Shown in pieces: positions 42,768-51,935 of a DNA stretch of 64,000 bases; within the stretch, counting starts at the first letter, position 1, and each line of letters begins with the position of its first letter. The position numbers and the translations under genes are program-made. Below the pieces are notes generated by a model. That model was not told the origin of the DNA. It was given only the letters and a program-made list of their open reading frames with translations, and searched no databases. Location: NCBI RefSeq assembly GCF_006489205.2, contig NZ_VFYR02000001.1:1-64000 (forward strand). The letters are read 5' to 3'. Source of the stretch: Brevibacterium sp. XM4083 (GTDB taxonomy: Bacteria > Actinomycetota > Actinomycetes > Actinomycetales > Brevibacteriaceae).

Positions 42768-43436
42768 TCACTTCGGGGGCATGAGGACGCTGTCGACCAT
42801 GTAGACGGTCGCGTTCGCGGTCTTCACGCCGCCGCACACGAGCTTCGCGTCGCCGAACGTGAGGTCGTCGCCGCTGCCTTCGATCTTCACGGTCGAGCCC
42901 TCGACGGTCTTCTGCTCACCGGCGACCTCATCCGGTGAGAGCTGGCCGGGGATGACGTGGTACGTGAGCACCTTCGTCAGCTCATCGGCGTTGCCCGCCA
43001 CCGCGTCGAGGTCCTCCTTCGGGATCTTCTCGAAGGCCTCGTTCGTCGGTGCGATCACCGTGAATTCGTCACCGTTGAGAGTGTCGACGAGGTTGACATC
43101 GGGGTTGAGCTCACCTGAGACGGCCTGCGTGAGGGTCGAGAGCATCGGGTTGTTCGAGGCGGCCGTGGCCACCGGGTCCTGGGCCATGCCCTCGACCGAG
43201 CCGGCACCGTCGGGGTTCTGCTCGGCGTAGGCCGCACAGCCGGGTCCGACGAGCTCTTCACCGGCCATGGCCGACGAATCCGATGCCGGAGCGGAGCTCT
43301 CGGAGGATTCGCTCGACTGAGTCTCCGAGCCGCCCGACTCCGAGCCGCTGCCGGAGCTTCCGCAGCCGGACAGAGCGAGGATGCCGATCGCGCCGGCCGA
43401 GAGGAGGGTGGCAGTGCGAGTGCGCAGTGTTTTCAT
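42768..43436 (-). CDS. Fasciclin-domain lipoprotein (MPT83-like)
   Basis: A 222-residue exported protein with a signal peptide and LSGC lipobox (lipidated Cys25), a Ser/Glu/Gly-rich stalk, then a single FAS1 domain. Its motifs are [44 protein letters not shown] and [19 protein letters not shown]70 and MPT83 of mycobacteria have the same plan. AAGGAG precedes the ATG at 43436. With sigK and rskA directly downstream, control by SigK is likely; a weak candidate promoter lies ~80-105 bp upstream. Confidence 0.88.
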   Translation of the reverse strand: MKTLRTRTATLLSAGAIGILALSGCGSSGSGSESGGSETQSSESSESSAPASDSSAMAGEELVGPGCAAYAEQNPDGAGSVEGMAQDPVATAASNNPMLSTLTQAVSGELNPDVNLVDTLNGDEFTVIAPTNEAFEKIPKEDLDAVAGNADELTKVLTYHVIPGQLSPDEVAGEQKTVEGSTVKIEGSGDDLTFGDAKLVCGGVKTANATVYMVDSVLMPPK

Positions 43437-43514
43437 CGTTCTACTCCTTGTTTCTCCGTTTTCACGGTCGTGCTCTGGTCGACACAGCGTGGTGTGTCCT
43501 GCTGTGTTACTGGG

Positions 43515-43542
43515 GGTTCGCAGCGACCGCGATTCCGGATGG
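43515..43542 (-). promoter_or_regulatory. Candidate SigK-type promoter of the fasciclin gene
   Basis: On the minus strand CCATCC (43542-43537) is followed after 16 bp by CGAACC (43520-43515). Mycobacterial SigK promoters are described as CCATCC-N16/17-CCGAAT, so the -35 box is exact and the -10 box partial. The 5' leader would be ~70 nt. No comparable pair was found before sigK or the molybdoenzyme gene. Confidence 0.4.
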
Positions 43543-43717
43543 GTGATCGGGCAGGTTTTTCTCGTTGTCTTCCGGTCCTTCGTCGCCGGACCCCGTCCCC
43601 CGGAGGCAGAGAACACCGAGGTGACGGGGCAGGTGTGAAGCGGGATGCGGCGTGTGCGGGACAGGCAGTGGAGCGTGGCCGGGGTCGTGGGCGCGGGGAT
43701 CCGGGCTCTGGGCACCG

Positions 43718-43822
43718 GGCTCACGGCTCCGGGCACGGGGCTCGCGGCTCCGGGCACGAGGCTCGCGGCTCCGGGCACGAGGCTCGCGGCTCCGGGCACG
43801 AGGCTCGCGGCTCCGGGCACCG
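43718..43822. repeat. 21-bp tandem repeat, five units
   Basis: Five units of GGCTCGCGGCTCCGGGCACGA start at 43718, 43739, 43760, 43781 and 43802. The three central copies are identical. They lie in the 422-bp gap between the fasciclin and molybdoenzyme genes. The unit length keeps one frame open, but there is no start signal or homology, so I treat it as noncoding. Confidence 0.85.
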
Positions 43823-43858
43823 GGACCCAACGGTCAGGCGAACCCGGGCACGGTCGGC

Positions 43859-45718
43859 TCACTCGACGGTGAACTGGATGCGGTGGTGACCGGTCGCGGA
43901 GTTCGGGATGGCTTCGCGGCGCTCGGCGGTCTGGACGGTGCCGTCCTTGTCGACGGCACGCACCGTGACGCTGTGGAGGCCCGACCGGACGTCGTCGAAC
44001 TCGGCCCGCCACTGCCGCCACGTGTCGACGGTCGCCTCGGCACCGAGCTCGGCCTCCGTCCAGTCGCCGTTGTCGAGGCGCACCTCGACGCGGTCGATGC
44101 CGCGGGTCTGCGCCCACGCGCTGCCGCCGACGGTGATGGTGCCGGCGGGGAGCTTCGCGAGGGGACGGGGCACATCGATGCGGGAGGCGACGAGGATCGG
44201 CGCCTTCGCGTCCCAGCCGCGCTGCGTCCAGTAGGCCTCCTTCTCGTCGAATCGGGTGACTTCGAGTTCGGTCACCCACTTCGTCGCCGACACGAAGCCG
44301 TAGAGACCGGCGACGACGAGCCGGGCCGGGAAGCCGTGCACGGGGGTGAGCGGCTCACCGTTCATCCCGACGGCGAGCAGAGCGTCCCGGTCATCGAGCA
44401 TCGCCTCGAGCGGCGTCGATGCGGTGAAGCCGTCGTGGGAGTGGGAGAGCACCATGTCGGCGTCCGGGCTCGGCCCCGCACGGCGCAGCAGCTCGCGGAT
44501 GGGGTAGCCCAACCACGTCGCATTGCCGACGAGATCCCCGCCGACCGGGTTCGACACGCACGTCAGCGTCGTGTGCTGCTCCTGCAGGGGCAGCGCAAGG
44601 AGCTCGTCCATCGTGATCGTCACCTCCTGGTCGACCATCCCGCGGATCGTCAGCGACCAGTCCTGCGGGTCGATCGTCGGTGGGGCGAGGACGGTGTCGA
44701 TGCGGTAGAAGTCCTTCTGTGCGGTGACGAACGGCCGGATGCCCGCGACGTCGAGGCTCGCTCCTGCTGGGATCGGTCCCGCCGTCCGTGCGGGGCGGGG
44801 GAGGACGAGGTTCGCCGCCGAGGCGGCCGCCTCCCTGGTCAGGGCGACGAGCGATTGGCCCGTCGCCACCCCGACAGCGCCGATGGCCGCCGCGATCCCG
44901 GTGAGAGCGAGGAAGCGCCGCCGTGAGCCGGCCCGCTGAGTGCGTTCGGCGGGGGAGTCCCGGGTGAGCAGCGGGGTGCGGGCGACCGGTCGAACCGCCT
45001 CGGCGTCAGCACGGTCGCTGGGGTCATCGGCAGGGGTCGCTCCGGCAGCAGCGCCGTCCGGGCCGGTCACGGAGGCGCCGTCCGGGCCGGTCGCCGACGC
45101 TCCGTCCCGGCCGGTCGCGGACGCTCCGTCCGGGTCGGTCGCCGACGCTCCGTCCCGGCCGGTCGCGGACGCGCCCCCGGAGGGGGCCAGCGGCCAGCGC
45201 CCCGGCCGGGTTGCCGGCACCTGCACGGCGGCCCGTGCCGCCGCGGCTTGTGCGGCCCAGCGCAGGCCGACCCAGAGCACCGCGACCCCGGCGACGAGCC
45301 CGACGAGGGTGGGCACGAGGTCGATGAGCGTCGACCCCGTCCGGGTGAGGACGGCCCCGGCGGGCACGAGGCCGGCGACGATGAAGGCGGCCAGCCCTAC
45401 CCGTGGCCGGCTCCCGCCGAGCCAGCCGATGAGCGCGCCGAGGATGAGGGCGCCGAGCGCGACCGTGGCGACGAGGACGATCTTGTCGTTGGCGCCGAAG
45501 AGCGCGATGACGGGTTTGATGACGCTCGTCGGGGTGAGCGGGATGATCGCCTGGCCAAGGACGAGCAGCGGCGCTGAGGTCGGACCGATGAGCCGCGCGA
45601 CGAGGTCGGCGAGGCCGAAGAGGAGGAGCGTCGCGGCGACGCCGACGAGGATGGGGCGCAGACGAAGTCTCATGTGGGGGATTCGGAGCCGACGCGTCCG
45701 TGGATGCTGTGTGCTCAT
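43859..45718 (-). CDS. Membrane-bound molybdopterin oxidoreductase, sulfite oxidase family
   Basis: A 619-residue protein. Residues ~20-155 hold four or five helices. After a linker comes a further helix ([22 protein letters not shown]) and then the exported catalytic region: a sulfite-oxidase-type Mo domain with presumed Mo-ligand Cys387 ([19 protein letters not shown]), followed by the Mo-co dimerisation domain ([21 protein letters not shown]). The linker (residues ~182-221) is five GASATGRD-type octapeptides encoded by 24-bp repeats. It lies upstream of the fasciclin, sigK and rskA genes on the same strand, suggesting a shared envelope or redox-stress programme. Substrate unknown. Confidence 0.85.
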   Translation of the reverse strand: MSTQHPRTRRLRIPHMRLRLRPILVGVAATLLLFGLADLVARLIGPTSAPLLVLGQAIIPLTPTSVIKPVIALFGANDKIVLVATVALGALILGALIGWLGGSRPRVGLAAFIVAGLVPAGAVLTRTGSTLIDLVPTLVGLVAGVAVLWVGLRWAAQAAAARAAVQVPATRPGRWPLAPSGGASATGRDGASATDPDGASATGRDGASATGPDGASVTGPDGAAAGATPADDPSDRADAEAVRPVARTPLLTRDSPAERTQRAGSRRRFLALTGIAAAIGAVGVATGQSLVALTREAAASAANLVLPRPARTAGPIPAGASLDVAGIRPFVTAQKDFYRIDTVLAPPTIDPQDWSLTIRGMVDQEVTITMDELLALPLQEQHTTLTCVSNPVGGDLVGNATWLGYPIRELLRRAGPSPDADMVLSHSHDGFTASTPLEAMLDDRDALLAVGMNGEPLTPVHGFPARLVVAGLYGFVSATKWVTELEVTRFDEKEAYWTQRGWDAKAPILVASRIDVPRPLAKLPAGTITVGGSAWAQTRGIDRVEVRLDNGDWTEAELGAEATVDTWRQWRAEFDDVRSGLHSVTVRAVDKDGTVQTAERREAIPNSATGHHRIQFTVE

Positions 45719-45767
45719 TTCACGGAACGTTCAGCCGGGCGTCGCCCTGCTGTCGTAGCATGGATTG

Positions 45768-46271
45768 ATGACTGAGAACCCCGGATACGCCGAGCCGCAG
45801 GCGCGCCCCGCCGACTCGGACGACGAACCCAAAGGCCCCAACGCACCGATCTACACCGCTCGGGTGGAGAACCTCGGCGGCACGTCGGGAGAAGTGCGCG
45901 TCGAAGACGGTCCGACTCTCGCCACAGCCCCGACCTCGCACACGGAGCTCGGCAGCAACCCGGAGCAGTTCCTTGCGATGGCATGGAGCACCTGCCTCGG
46001 CGAGACCCTCAAGGTCGTTCTCGCCGTCAACGAGATCGACGCCCTGTCACGGGTGCGCTGCGAGGTCGACCTCCACAAGGAGAAGTCCGGCGGCTTCTAC
46101 TTCGTGCCCCGCGCCTTCATCTCCGTCGAGGGCGTCTCCGACGCGGATGCGGAGAAGTACGCCGCCCGCGCCCACGCCCGCTGCCCCATCTCGAAGCTCC
46201 TCAAGGGGATGGGCACCCCGGTCGTCGAGATCGAGGACTACAAGAACCCCGACAACTTCCAGCTCAGCTGA
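45768..46271 (+). CDS. OsmC/Ohr-family peroxiredoxin
   Basis: A 167-residue protein with the two redox cysteines of the Ohr branch: Cys76 in AWSTCLGETLK and a second in ARCPISKLLKG near residue 139. Ohr enzymes reduce organic hydroperoxides using lipoylated or thiol partners. The first ~28 residues are a hydrophilic extension. The ATG at 45768 is chosen over the overlapping TTG at 45765. It is divergent from the molybdoenzyme gene and convergent with a hydrolase gene. Confidence 0.85.
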   Translation: MTENPGYAEPQARPADSDDEPKGPNAPIYTARVENLGGTSGEVRVEDGPTLATAPTSHTELGSNPEQFLAMAWSTCLGETLKVVLAVNEIDALSRVRCEVDLHKEKSGGFYFVPRAFISVEGVSDADAEKYAARAHARCPISKLLKGMGTPVVEIEDYKNPDNFQLS

Positions 46272-46300
46272 GGACGTACAGCCGGGCCGAATGAGCGCAG

Positions 46301-46339
46301 CGACCGTGCGCCTCCGCGATGAGCGGGGGCGCACGGTCG
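46301..46339. terminator. Bidirectional hairpin terminator
   Basis: CGACCGTGCGCC (46301-46312) pairs exactly with GGCGCACGGTCG (46328-46339), with a 15-nt loop, in the 72-bp gap between the convergent OsmC and alpha/beta-hydrolase genes. No T-tract is present. Confidence 0.7.
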
Positions 46340-46343
46340 TGTG

Positions 46344-47213
46344 CTACCGGGCGCGCACCTCGGCGACGATGCCGGCGATGGCGTCGGCCGCCTCGGTGGG
46401 ACGGATGAGCCACCGCAGATGTGAGGAGTCCAGCGTGATCACCCGGTAGGGATTGTCCGGGGTGAGCGCATCGCCCTCCCGGATGAGGCGGTCCTGCATC
46501 AGCAGGGGAATCGACCGATCCTCGCCGAGGCGGATGAACGTCCGCGGAATCGTGCCCCACGTGCCCGCTTGGGCGCGGTCGTCCGGCCCGCCGGCATCGA
46601 GGTTCTCATCGGGCTGGAACGTGCTGACGAAGGTGAGGAACTCATCAGCCGTGGCGTCGGCGCTGAAGAGGGCCTTGAGCGAGGCGAGCTGTTCGCCGGT
46701 GGCACCGCGGAAGTTGCAGCGCAGGGCACCGAGCTGCCCCGGATCGCCGACGAGGAGGGACGCGAGGACGCCGGCATCGACGTCGGCCATCTCCGGTTCG
46801 GCGTTGTAGGCGGCGGCCTCGAGGTCGACCGGGGCCCACGCCGAGGTGTAGACGAGGTGGTCGAGCAGCTCGGGGTGCGCGTTGCCCAGGGCGGTCAGGG
46901 CGATTCCGCCTCGGCTGTGGGCGAGGGCGATGACGGGCCCGGTGGCGCGGAGGCGGCCGATCGCCTCGGCGAGGTGGGCGACGTTGTCGGCCAGGCTCAC
47001 CCCGGCCATTGCACTCGGGGCGGTGGTCAGCGCCTCGAGATCCTGCGGGGACTGATACCCGTCGGGGATGACGGCGGAGAAGCCATGGCCCGGCAGGTCG
47101 AGTGCGGCCGAGCGGACCCCCCGCGCGGCGAGTTCGGCCTGGAGAGGGGCGAACGTCAGCGAGTTCGCGAACGCTCCGTGGATGAGGACCACAGTGGGTT
47201 CGGACATGGTCAC
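46344..47213 (-). CDS. Alpha/beta hydrolase
   Basis: A 289-residue hydrolase. The oxyanion segment VVLIHGAFANSLTF opens the fold, the nucleophile elbow is ALAHSRGGIAL (Ala in place of the usual first Gly of GxSxG), and DSSHLRW near the C terminus supplies the histidine. Substrate unknown; it resembles small esterases and haloperoxidase-like hydrolases. An ATG two codons later (47207) is equally possible. Confidence 0.82.
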   Translation of the reverse strand: MTMSEPTVVLIHGAFANSLTFAPLQAELAARGVRSAALDLPGHGFSAVIPDGYQSPQDLEALTTAPSAMAGVSLADNVAHLAEAIGRLRATGPVIALAHSRGGIALTALGNAHPELLDHLVYTSAWAPVDLEAAAYNAEPEMADVDAGVLASLLVGDPGQLGALRCNFRGATGEQLASLKALFSADATADEFLTFVSTFQPDENLDAGGPDDRAQAGTWGTIPRTFIRLGEDRSIPLLMQDRLIREGDALTPDNPYRVITLDSSHLRWLIRPTEAADAIAGIVAEVRAR

Positions 47214-47388
47214 ACCCTAGCGGCACCCGGTCTCGTCTGAGGGGGACGTGGTCTGACTCCGGTCCGGCGGGGTCTCATGCGGGCCGAGTGCGTCGGTGGC
47301 GGAATGCGGAGCGCTCTGCCCGCATTACAGTGGGGGCGACAGTGCTCGAGAGTCCAGAGCACGTGATTGAGAGCGCAGAGGAGAGGTC

Positions 47389-48078
47389 ATGTCATTCACG
47401 GAGACCGTGCTGCTCGCGCTCGACCTCCTCGGCACGTTCGTCTTCGCGATCTCCGGGGTGCTGCTCGCGGCACGCCGCGGCTACGACATCACCGGAGGCC
47501 TCGTCCTCGGTCTGCTCGCGGGAATCGGCGGCGGCATGATCCGCGACATCCTCCTCGACCGCGTGCCCAATACGCTCGCCCACCCGATCTACCTCGCCCC
47601 GCCGCTGCTCGCGACCCTGCTCATCTACCTCATCGGGCAGCGCACGCTGCGCGCCCGGATCTGGATCATCGTCTTCGACGCCCTCGGCATGGGGCTCTTC
47701 AGCCTCACCGGCACGGCGATCGCGCTCGAGGCCGGCGCCCAGGCACCCGTCGCGCTCCTCATGGGCGCGCTGACCGCATGCGGCGGCGGACTCCTGCGCG
47801 ATGTCGTGGCGAACGAGGATCCCGCGATCTTCCGCGGCACCGACCTCTACCTCATTCCCGCCCTCTTCGGTTCGGGGCTGACGATCCTCGCTGATCGGTT
47901 CGGTCTCCTCGGCGGCGTCACCTCGGTGCTCATCGCGGCCGCCGCCTTCGGGTTCAGGATGCTCGCGTGGAGACTGCAGTGGCGGGTGCCGCAGCCGATG
48001 CGGCAGTGGTCGCTGCGCGCGAAGGACGGGCAGTCGCGGCGCAAGCGCCTGCCGGCGGTGTTCCGTCGCCCCGACTGA
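47389..48078 (+). CDS. TRIC/UPF0126-family membrane channel
   Basis: A 229-residue membrane protein with seven predicted helices in two similar halves, each holding a glycine-rich motif and an Arg-Asp pair (GIGGGMIRDIL and ACGGGLLRDVV). This is the signature of the UPF0126 family, now classed as prokaryotic TRIC-type cation channels; some members have been linked to glycine transport. The C terminus is basic (RRKRLPAVFRRP). It appears to be a single-gene unit with AGAGGTC before the ATG. Confidence 0.85.
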   Translation: MSFTETVLLALDLLGTFVFAISGVLLAARRGYDITGGLVLGLLAGIGGGMIRDILLDRVPNTLAHPIYLAPPLLATLLIYLIGQRTLRARIWIIVFDALGMGLFSLTGTAIALEAGAQAPVALLMGALTACGGGLLRDVVANEDPAIFRGTDLYLIPALFGSGLTILADRFGLLGGVTSVLIAAAAFGFRMLAWRLQWRVPQPMRQWSLRAKDGQSRRKRLPAVFRRPD

Positions 48079-48160
48079 GCTCCCGATGGCGGATGAGGGG
48101 CGGAGCCGGTTGCCTGCGCTGTCGCTGGTCCGGTCGTCCGGGACCCGGTCGCTGATGCCG

Positions 48161-48853
48161 TCAGAGGATCGGCGCCGAGGAGGCCGAGGACGTCATGGCG
48201 AGCACCGCCCTGGCGATCTCGTCGATGATCTCCTGGGACTCCGGTGTCGCATCCGCGGCGCTCACCTGTCCGCGTTCGATCTCCTTGAGCCGGGCGGCCA
48301 CCTCGGCGTTCCACGGCATCCGCGGCTGGAGCTGGACGTAGACCTGGGCCGCGGAGATGAGCGCGATGATCGCAGCGGTGCGCGCATCCGGACGCCGACC
48401 GTCGTCGAGGACGGCGGTGACACGGTTGCGGAGGGCCGCCTCGGCGCGCACATCGAGCGTCGGCCACCGGGTCGTCGGGAGCACGCCGAAGACCTTCTTC
48501 GTCTCGCGGAGGATGATGCCCTTCGCCGCCAAGCGATCGAGCACGGGCTGGCGGACGTCGAGGTCGAGGCCGGAGACGAGACCGTACGCGGAGTGCTCGC
48601 GCGTGCCCATCGCCCGCAGCGCCTCGGCAAGGATCGGATCGATCTGCGGGTCGGGGGTCGCGCGCTTCGCATGGATGAGGGTGCCGCCGACCCGGCGATG
48701 GGAATGGACCTCGAGGCGGCCGGTGAGCGCGAGCTCGGCGAGGACAGCGCCGGGCAGGACGCAGTGGAGGACCTTCGAGCCGGCGATCGCGCTGCCGTCG
48801 TCGGCCAGGAGCAGGAGCATGAGCTCTTCGACGATGAGCAGTTCGTCTTCCAT
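48161..48853 (-). CDS. GPP34/GOLPH3-family protein
   Basis: A 230-residue protein of the family related to eukaryotic Golgi phosphoprotein 3. LLIVEELMLLLLADDGSAI opens the fold, followed by GAVLAELALTGRLEV and RRVGGTLIHAKR. Family members bind phosphoinositides in eukaryotes; in actinobacteria the role is largely unknown. It stands alone, convergent with the TRIC-like gene. The call is by pattern recognition of the conserved N terminus. Confidence 0.82.
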   Translation of the reverse strand: MEDELLIVEELMLLLLADDGSAIAGSKVLHCVLPGAVLAELALTGRLEVHSHRRVGGTLIHAKRATPDPQIDPILAEALRAMGTREHSAYGLVSGLDLDVRQPVLDRLAAKGIILRETKKVFGVLPTTRWPTLDVRAEAALRNRVTAVLDDGRRPDARTAAIIALISAAQVYVQLQPRMPWNAEVAARLKEIERGQVSAADATPESQEIIDEIARAVLAMTSSASSAPIL

Positions 48854-49093
48854 GGGGCGCCCCTCCCGCTGCGGTGATTCCAGGGTAGGGGATGAGATGG
48901 GGTCTCGCCCAGGGTTCGTCGGGTCACCGGGTTCGGGGAGCGTCAGGTGATGGCGTCCGGCACGGGCGGGTCACGGGGGGTTGGTCTCGCGGGTCACTGG
49001 GGGTTGGACTGGCGGGTCACTGGGTCCGTGACTCCTGGGTCACGGTGTTCACGGATTGTGGACGGCCGGTTTCCCACCTGCGAAGATGAACGC

Positions 49094-49945
49094 ATGAGCA
49101 GCCATTGGACCGAAGATCCCCAGCCCCTTCTGCGCGTGGACGAGGGCTTCCGCCTCGCCGATGTCGATCCGGAGGCGACCCCCGGCTATGAGGGCGATAA
49201 GAAGGCCGGTCAGAAGGAGCTCGCAGCGACCGCGACGCAGCTCGATGACCTGCAGGAACGCCTGTTCGCGGCCCACCACGATGCGGAGACGGGCCCCGCC
49301 GTTCTCCTCGTGCTCCAGGCGATGGACACGGCGGGCAAGGGCGGGATCGTCCGTCACGTCGTCGGGTCCGTCGACCCGCAGGGCGTCGAACTCGCGGCGT
49401 TCAAGAAGCCCACCGACGAGGAGCTCGAGCACGACTTCCTCTGGCGCATCCGTCCGCATGTGCCGGGACCGGGGATGATCGGCGTCTTCGACCGCTCGCA
49501 CTATGAGGACGTGCTCATCGGCAAGGTCCGCGAGCTCGCCGATGCCGAGGAGATCGAGCGCCGCTACCAGGCGATCAACGACTTCGAGGCCGAACTCGCG
49601 GCGGCGGGCGTCATCGTCATCAAGGTCATGCTCCACATCTCACCCGACGAGCAGCGCGACCGACTCCTCGAGCGTCTCGACCGGCCCGACAAGTACTGGA
49701 AGTACAACACCGGCGACGTCGACGAACGACTTCTCTGGCCCGAGTACATGCAGGCCTACCAGGATGTCTTCGACCGCACCTCGACCGAGGTCGCGCCCTG
49801 GCACGTCGTTCCCGCGAACCGCAAGTGGTACGCCCGCCTGGCTGTGCAGCGCCTCATCCTCGATGCCCTCGAGCGCATCGACCCGCAGTGGCCGCCGGCC
49901 GACTTCGACATCGAGGTCGAGAAGAAGCGCCTCCTCGCGAGCTGA
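49094..49945 (+). CDS. Polyphosphate kinase 2 family phosphotransferase
   Basis: A 283-residue PPK2 enzyme that transfers phosphate between polyphosphate and nucleotides. Walker A is QAMDTAGKGGIVRHV (Asp78, Lys82), Walker B is IGVFDRSHYEDVLI and the lid is WKYNTGDVDERLLW. The C-terminal VPANRKWYARLAV segment is typical. The single-domain length fits class I or III. The start ATG at 49094 has a weak ribosome site. About 240 bp of divergent promoter region lies before it, containing GGGTCACTGGGGGTT-type direct repeats. Downstream it faces the 31-bp repeat array. Confidence 0.88.
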   Translation: MSSHWTEDPQPLLRVDEGFRLADVDPEATPGYEGDKKAGQKELAATATQLDDLQERLFAAHHDAETGPAVLLVLQAMDTAGKGGIVRHVVGSVDPQGVELAAFKKPTDEELEHDFLWRIRPHVPGPGMIGVFDRSHYEDVLIGKVRELADAEEIERRYQAINDFEAELAAAGVIVIKVMLHISPDEQRDRLLERLDRPDKYWKYNTGDVDERLLWPEYMQAYQDVFDRTSTEVAPWHVVPANRKWYARLAVQRLILDALERIDPQWPPADFDIEVEKKRLLAS

Positions 49946-50007
49946 GTCGGGTGCGCGGCCCCGCCGGCGGCGGGTTCAGGGTGCCGCACGCAGGGGCAGT
50001 CAGTGCG

Positions 50008-50664
50008 TTCTGTGCCACTTCCCGGGCGGCCGACCACCTTTTGCGCCACTTCCAGGGCGGCCGACCACCTTCTGCGCCACCTCCATGGCGGCCGTCTACG
50101 TTTTGCGCCGGGTTCAGGGTGGTTTCGGCGCCCAGATCGCCATGGGGGCGGCGCACAATCGCCGTGGGCATGGCGCAGATTCACGGACGGTCCGAGTGCG
50201 CAGCCGCATTGGCGCACACGCCACTTTCTGCGCCAGGGCCAGGGCGGCCGACCACGCTCTGCGCTGGGTCCATCGTGGCTGGCCAGCTTCTGCGCCACTT
50301 CCAGGGCGGTCGACCACCTTCTGCGCCGGGTTCATGGTGGTTTCGGCGCCCAGATCACCATGGCGGCGGCGCACAATCGCCGTGGGCATGGCGCAGATTC
50401 ACGGACGGTCCGAGTGCGCAGCCGCATTGGCGCACACGCCACTTTCTGCGCCAGGTCCAGGGCGGCCGACCACCTGTTGCGCTGAGTCCATCGTGGCTGG
50501 CCAGCTTCTGCGCCACTTCCAGGGCGGCCAACTACCTTCTGCGCCGGGTTCAGGGTGGTTTCGGCGCCGAGATCGCCATGGGGGCGGCGCACAATCGCTG
50601 TGGGCATGGCGCAGATTCGCGGACGGTCCGAGTGCTCAGCCGTCGTGGCGCGGATTCCGGCACG
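50008..50664. repeat. 31-bp phased repeat array organised in 218-bp higher-order units
   Basis: TGCGCC- or TGCGCT-headed 31-bp units (type TGCGCCACTTCCAGGGCGGC...) start at 50011, 50042, 50073, 50104, 50229, 50260, 50291, 50322, 50447, 50478, 50509 and 50540. After 50104, 50322 and 50540 comes a 125-bp long unit (GGTTCAGGGTGGTTTCGG through CGCACAATCGCCGTGGGCATGGCGCAG). One long unit plus three short ones makes a 218-bp repeat present twice in full, with a third, partial copy. Neither 31 nor 218 is a multiple of three, so a repeated protein is not encoded. The array fills the 745-bp gap between the PPK2 and OsmC genes. Confidence 0.9.
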
Positions 50665-50690
50665 CCGCTGACTCTGTGTCCCCGCGCAGG

Positions 50691-51113
50691 TCAGTCGCGG
50701 CGGACGCTGTAGGTCACGGGAGTCGCGTGCTCGACCGTGCGCGAGACCGTGCAGTACTTGTCGTGGGAGAGCCCGACGAGCTTCTCGATCTGCGCATCCG
50801 CACGGCGACCCGCCTCATCGTCGGGGAACGCGAGGTCGAAGTCGAGGTGGACGTTCTCGAGCCGGTTGGCGCCGTCCTCGACGATCTTGTCGGCGCTCGC
50901 CCGGACGTCGAAGCGCTCAGCGTCGGTGTGGCGGCTCGTCACGGTGTCGACGTCGATCGACGAGCATCCGGCCACGGCCGCCAGCAGCAGTTCGACGGGG
51001 GTCATGAGCCCCTCACCGCGACCGAATTCGATGCTCGCGCCGTTGGGAGCAGTGGCGCGGTAGTGGTTGGGGGCGATGCGGGTCAGTTCGATGCTGCGCT
51101 TGTCTTCGCTCAT
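50691..51113 (-). CDS. OsmC-family protein (YhfA-like)
   Basis: A 140-residue OsmC protein with cysteines at VAGCSSIDVDTV (Cys50) and DKYCTVSRTV (near residue 121). This spacing and the surrounding sequence fit the YhfA branch, whose natural substrate is less certain than that of Ohr. It is the second OsmC-type gene in the window. It lies between two repeat arrays, with no gene close enough for an operon. Confidence 0.85.
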   Translation of the reverse strand: MSEDKRSIELTRIAPNHYRATAPNGASIEFGRGEGLMTPVELLLAAVAGCSSIDVDTVTSRHTDAERFDVRASADKIVEDGANRLENVHLDFDLAFPDDEAGRRADAQIEKLVGLSHDKYCTVSRTVEHATPVTYSVRRD

Positions 51114-51186
51114 GGTCCCATGATGGCAGAGGCAGAGGCAGAGTCAGAGACAGAGGCAGTCGACGGTCCACTCCCTCGCCGGCTGT

Positions 51187-51276
51187 CGGTCATGCGGGGA
51201 CGCGCGGTCAGGCGGAGCCGCCCGGTCATGCGGGGTCGCCCAGTCAGGCGGAGCCGCCCGGTCAGGCGGGGCGGCG
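51187..51276. repeat. 18-bp tandem repeat, five units
   Basis: Five units of the type CGGTCAGGCGGAGCCGCC begin at 51187, 51205, 51223, 51241 and 51259. The last ends 5 bp before the stop codon of the isochorismatase-like gene. A short GAGGCA repeat precedes them at 51127-51160. Confidence 0.85.
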
Positions 51277-51281
51277 CCTTG

Positions 51282-51869
51282 TCACCGGGTGCCGAAGTCG
51301 ATCTCGGCGGATTCCTTCACCGAGGCGGTGCGACCGGGGCCTGACTCGAATCCCCAGTAGAGATTCGTGTGGGAGACGACCTGCTCGGGTTCCGGCGCGC
51401 CCCACTCCGTGAGATCCTCCGTGGTGTGTGCATCGGAGACGAGGGTGACGTCGTAGCCGCGCGCGAATCCACCGTGGATCGTCGAGCGCACGCACGCATC
51501 CGACTGTGCGCCGGTGACGACGAGGTGGCCGATGTCGCGGCTGGCCAGGACGTCCTCGAAGTCAGTCTCCTCGAACGTGTTGCCGTGGGTCTTCTCGACG
51601 ATCGCCTCACCGTCGGCGGGAGCGAGCGCGTCGACGATCTGCCACTGCGGGGAGTTCAGCGGAAGCTCGCCGGAGCTGTGCCGGACCCACACCACCTCGG
51701 TGCCGGCGTCGCGGGCCCGGTCGACGAGGCCGGAGATCGTGTCGATCACCTCGGCGGATCTCCAGGCTTCGGCCATGACGCCGTTCTGCACGTCGATGAC
51801 GACGAGAGCGGAGTCCGGGCGGTCCGCGGGGCGGGCGGGAGCGGGGGTGGATGCTGAGTCAGCAGTCAT
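51282..51869 (-). CDS. Isochorismatase-family cysteine hydrolase
   Basis: A 195-residue hydrolase with the family triad: Asp26 in VVIDVQNGVM, Lys in VEKTHGNTFEETDF and the nucleophile Cys in GAQSDACVRSTIHGG. Families of this type include nicotinamidases, isochorismatases and carbamoyl hydrolases, and the substrate cannot be told. A strong GAGGAGG precedes the ATG at 51869. Upstream is a GC-rich repeat and then a small membrane protein on the same strand. Confidence 0.87.
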   Translation of the reverse strand: MTADSASTPAPARPADRPDSALVVIDVQNGVMAEAWRSAEVIDTISGLVDRARDAGTEVVWVRHSSGELPLNSPQWQIVDALAPADGEAIVEKTHGNTFEETDFEDVLASRDIGHLVVTGAQSDACVRSTIHGGFARGYDVTLVSDAHTTEDLTEWGAPEPEQVVSHTNLYWGFESGPGRTASVKESAEIDFGTR

Positions 51870-51935
51870 ATGATCCTCCTCGATCCCTTCGATGGTCTGC
51901 CAAGTCGACCCGCAGGTCAAGGACGATCCCTCGGA

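Noticed and set aside
43645-44926. Frames reading through the 21-bp array into the molybdoenzyme gene on the plus strand
   Set aside because: They consist of array peptides plus antisense of a well-supported gene, with no start signal.
50008-50664. CRISPR array
   Set aside because: Units are contiguous 31-bp repeats and longer blocks without unique spacers of constant length, and no cas genes are nearby.
49825-50712. Long open frames across the 50-kb array, some with repeated peptide blocks
   Set aside because: The 31- and 218-bp periods shift frame, the frames run out of neighbouring genes, and there is no ribosome site or homology. They are a by-product of G+C-rich repeats.
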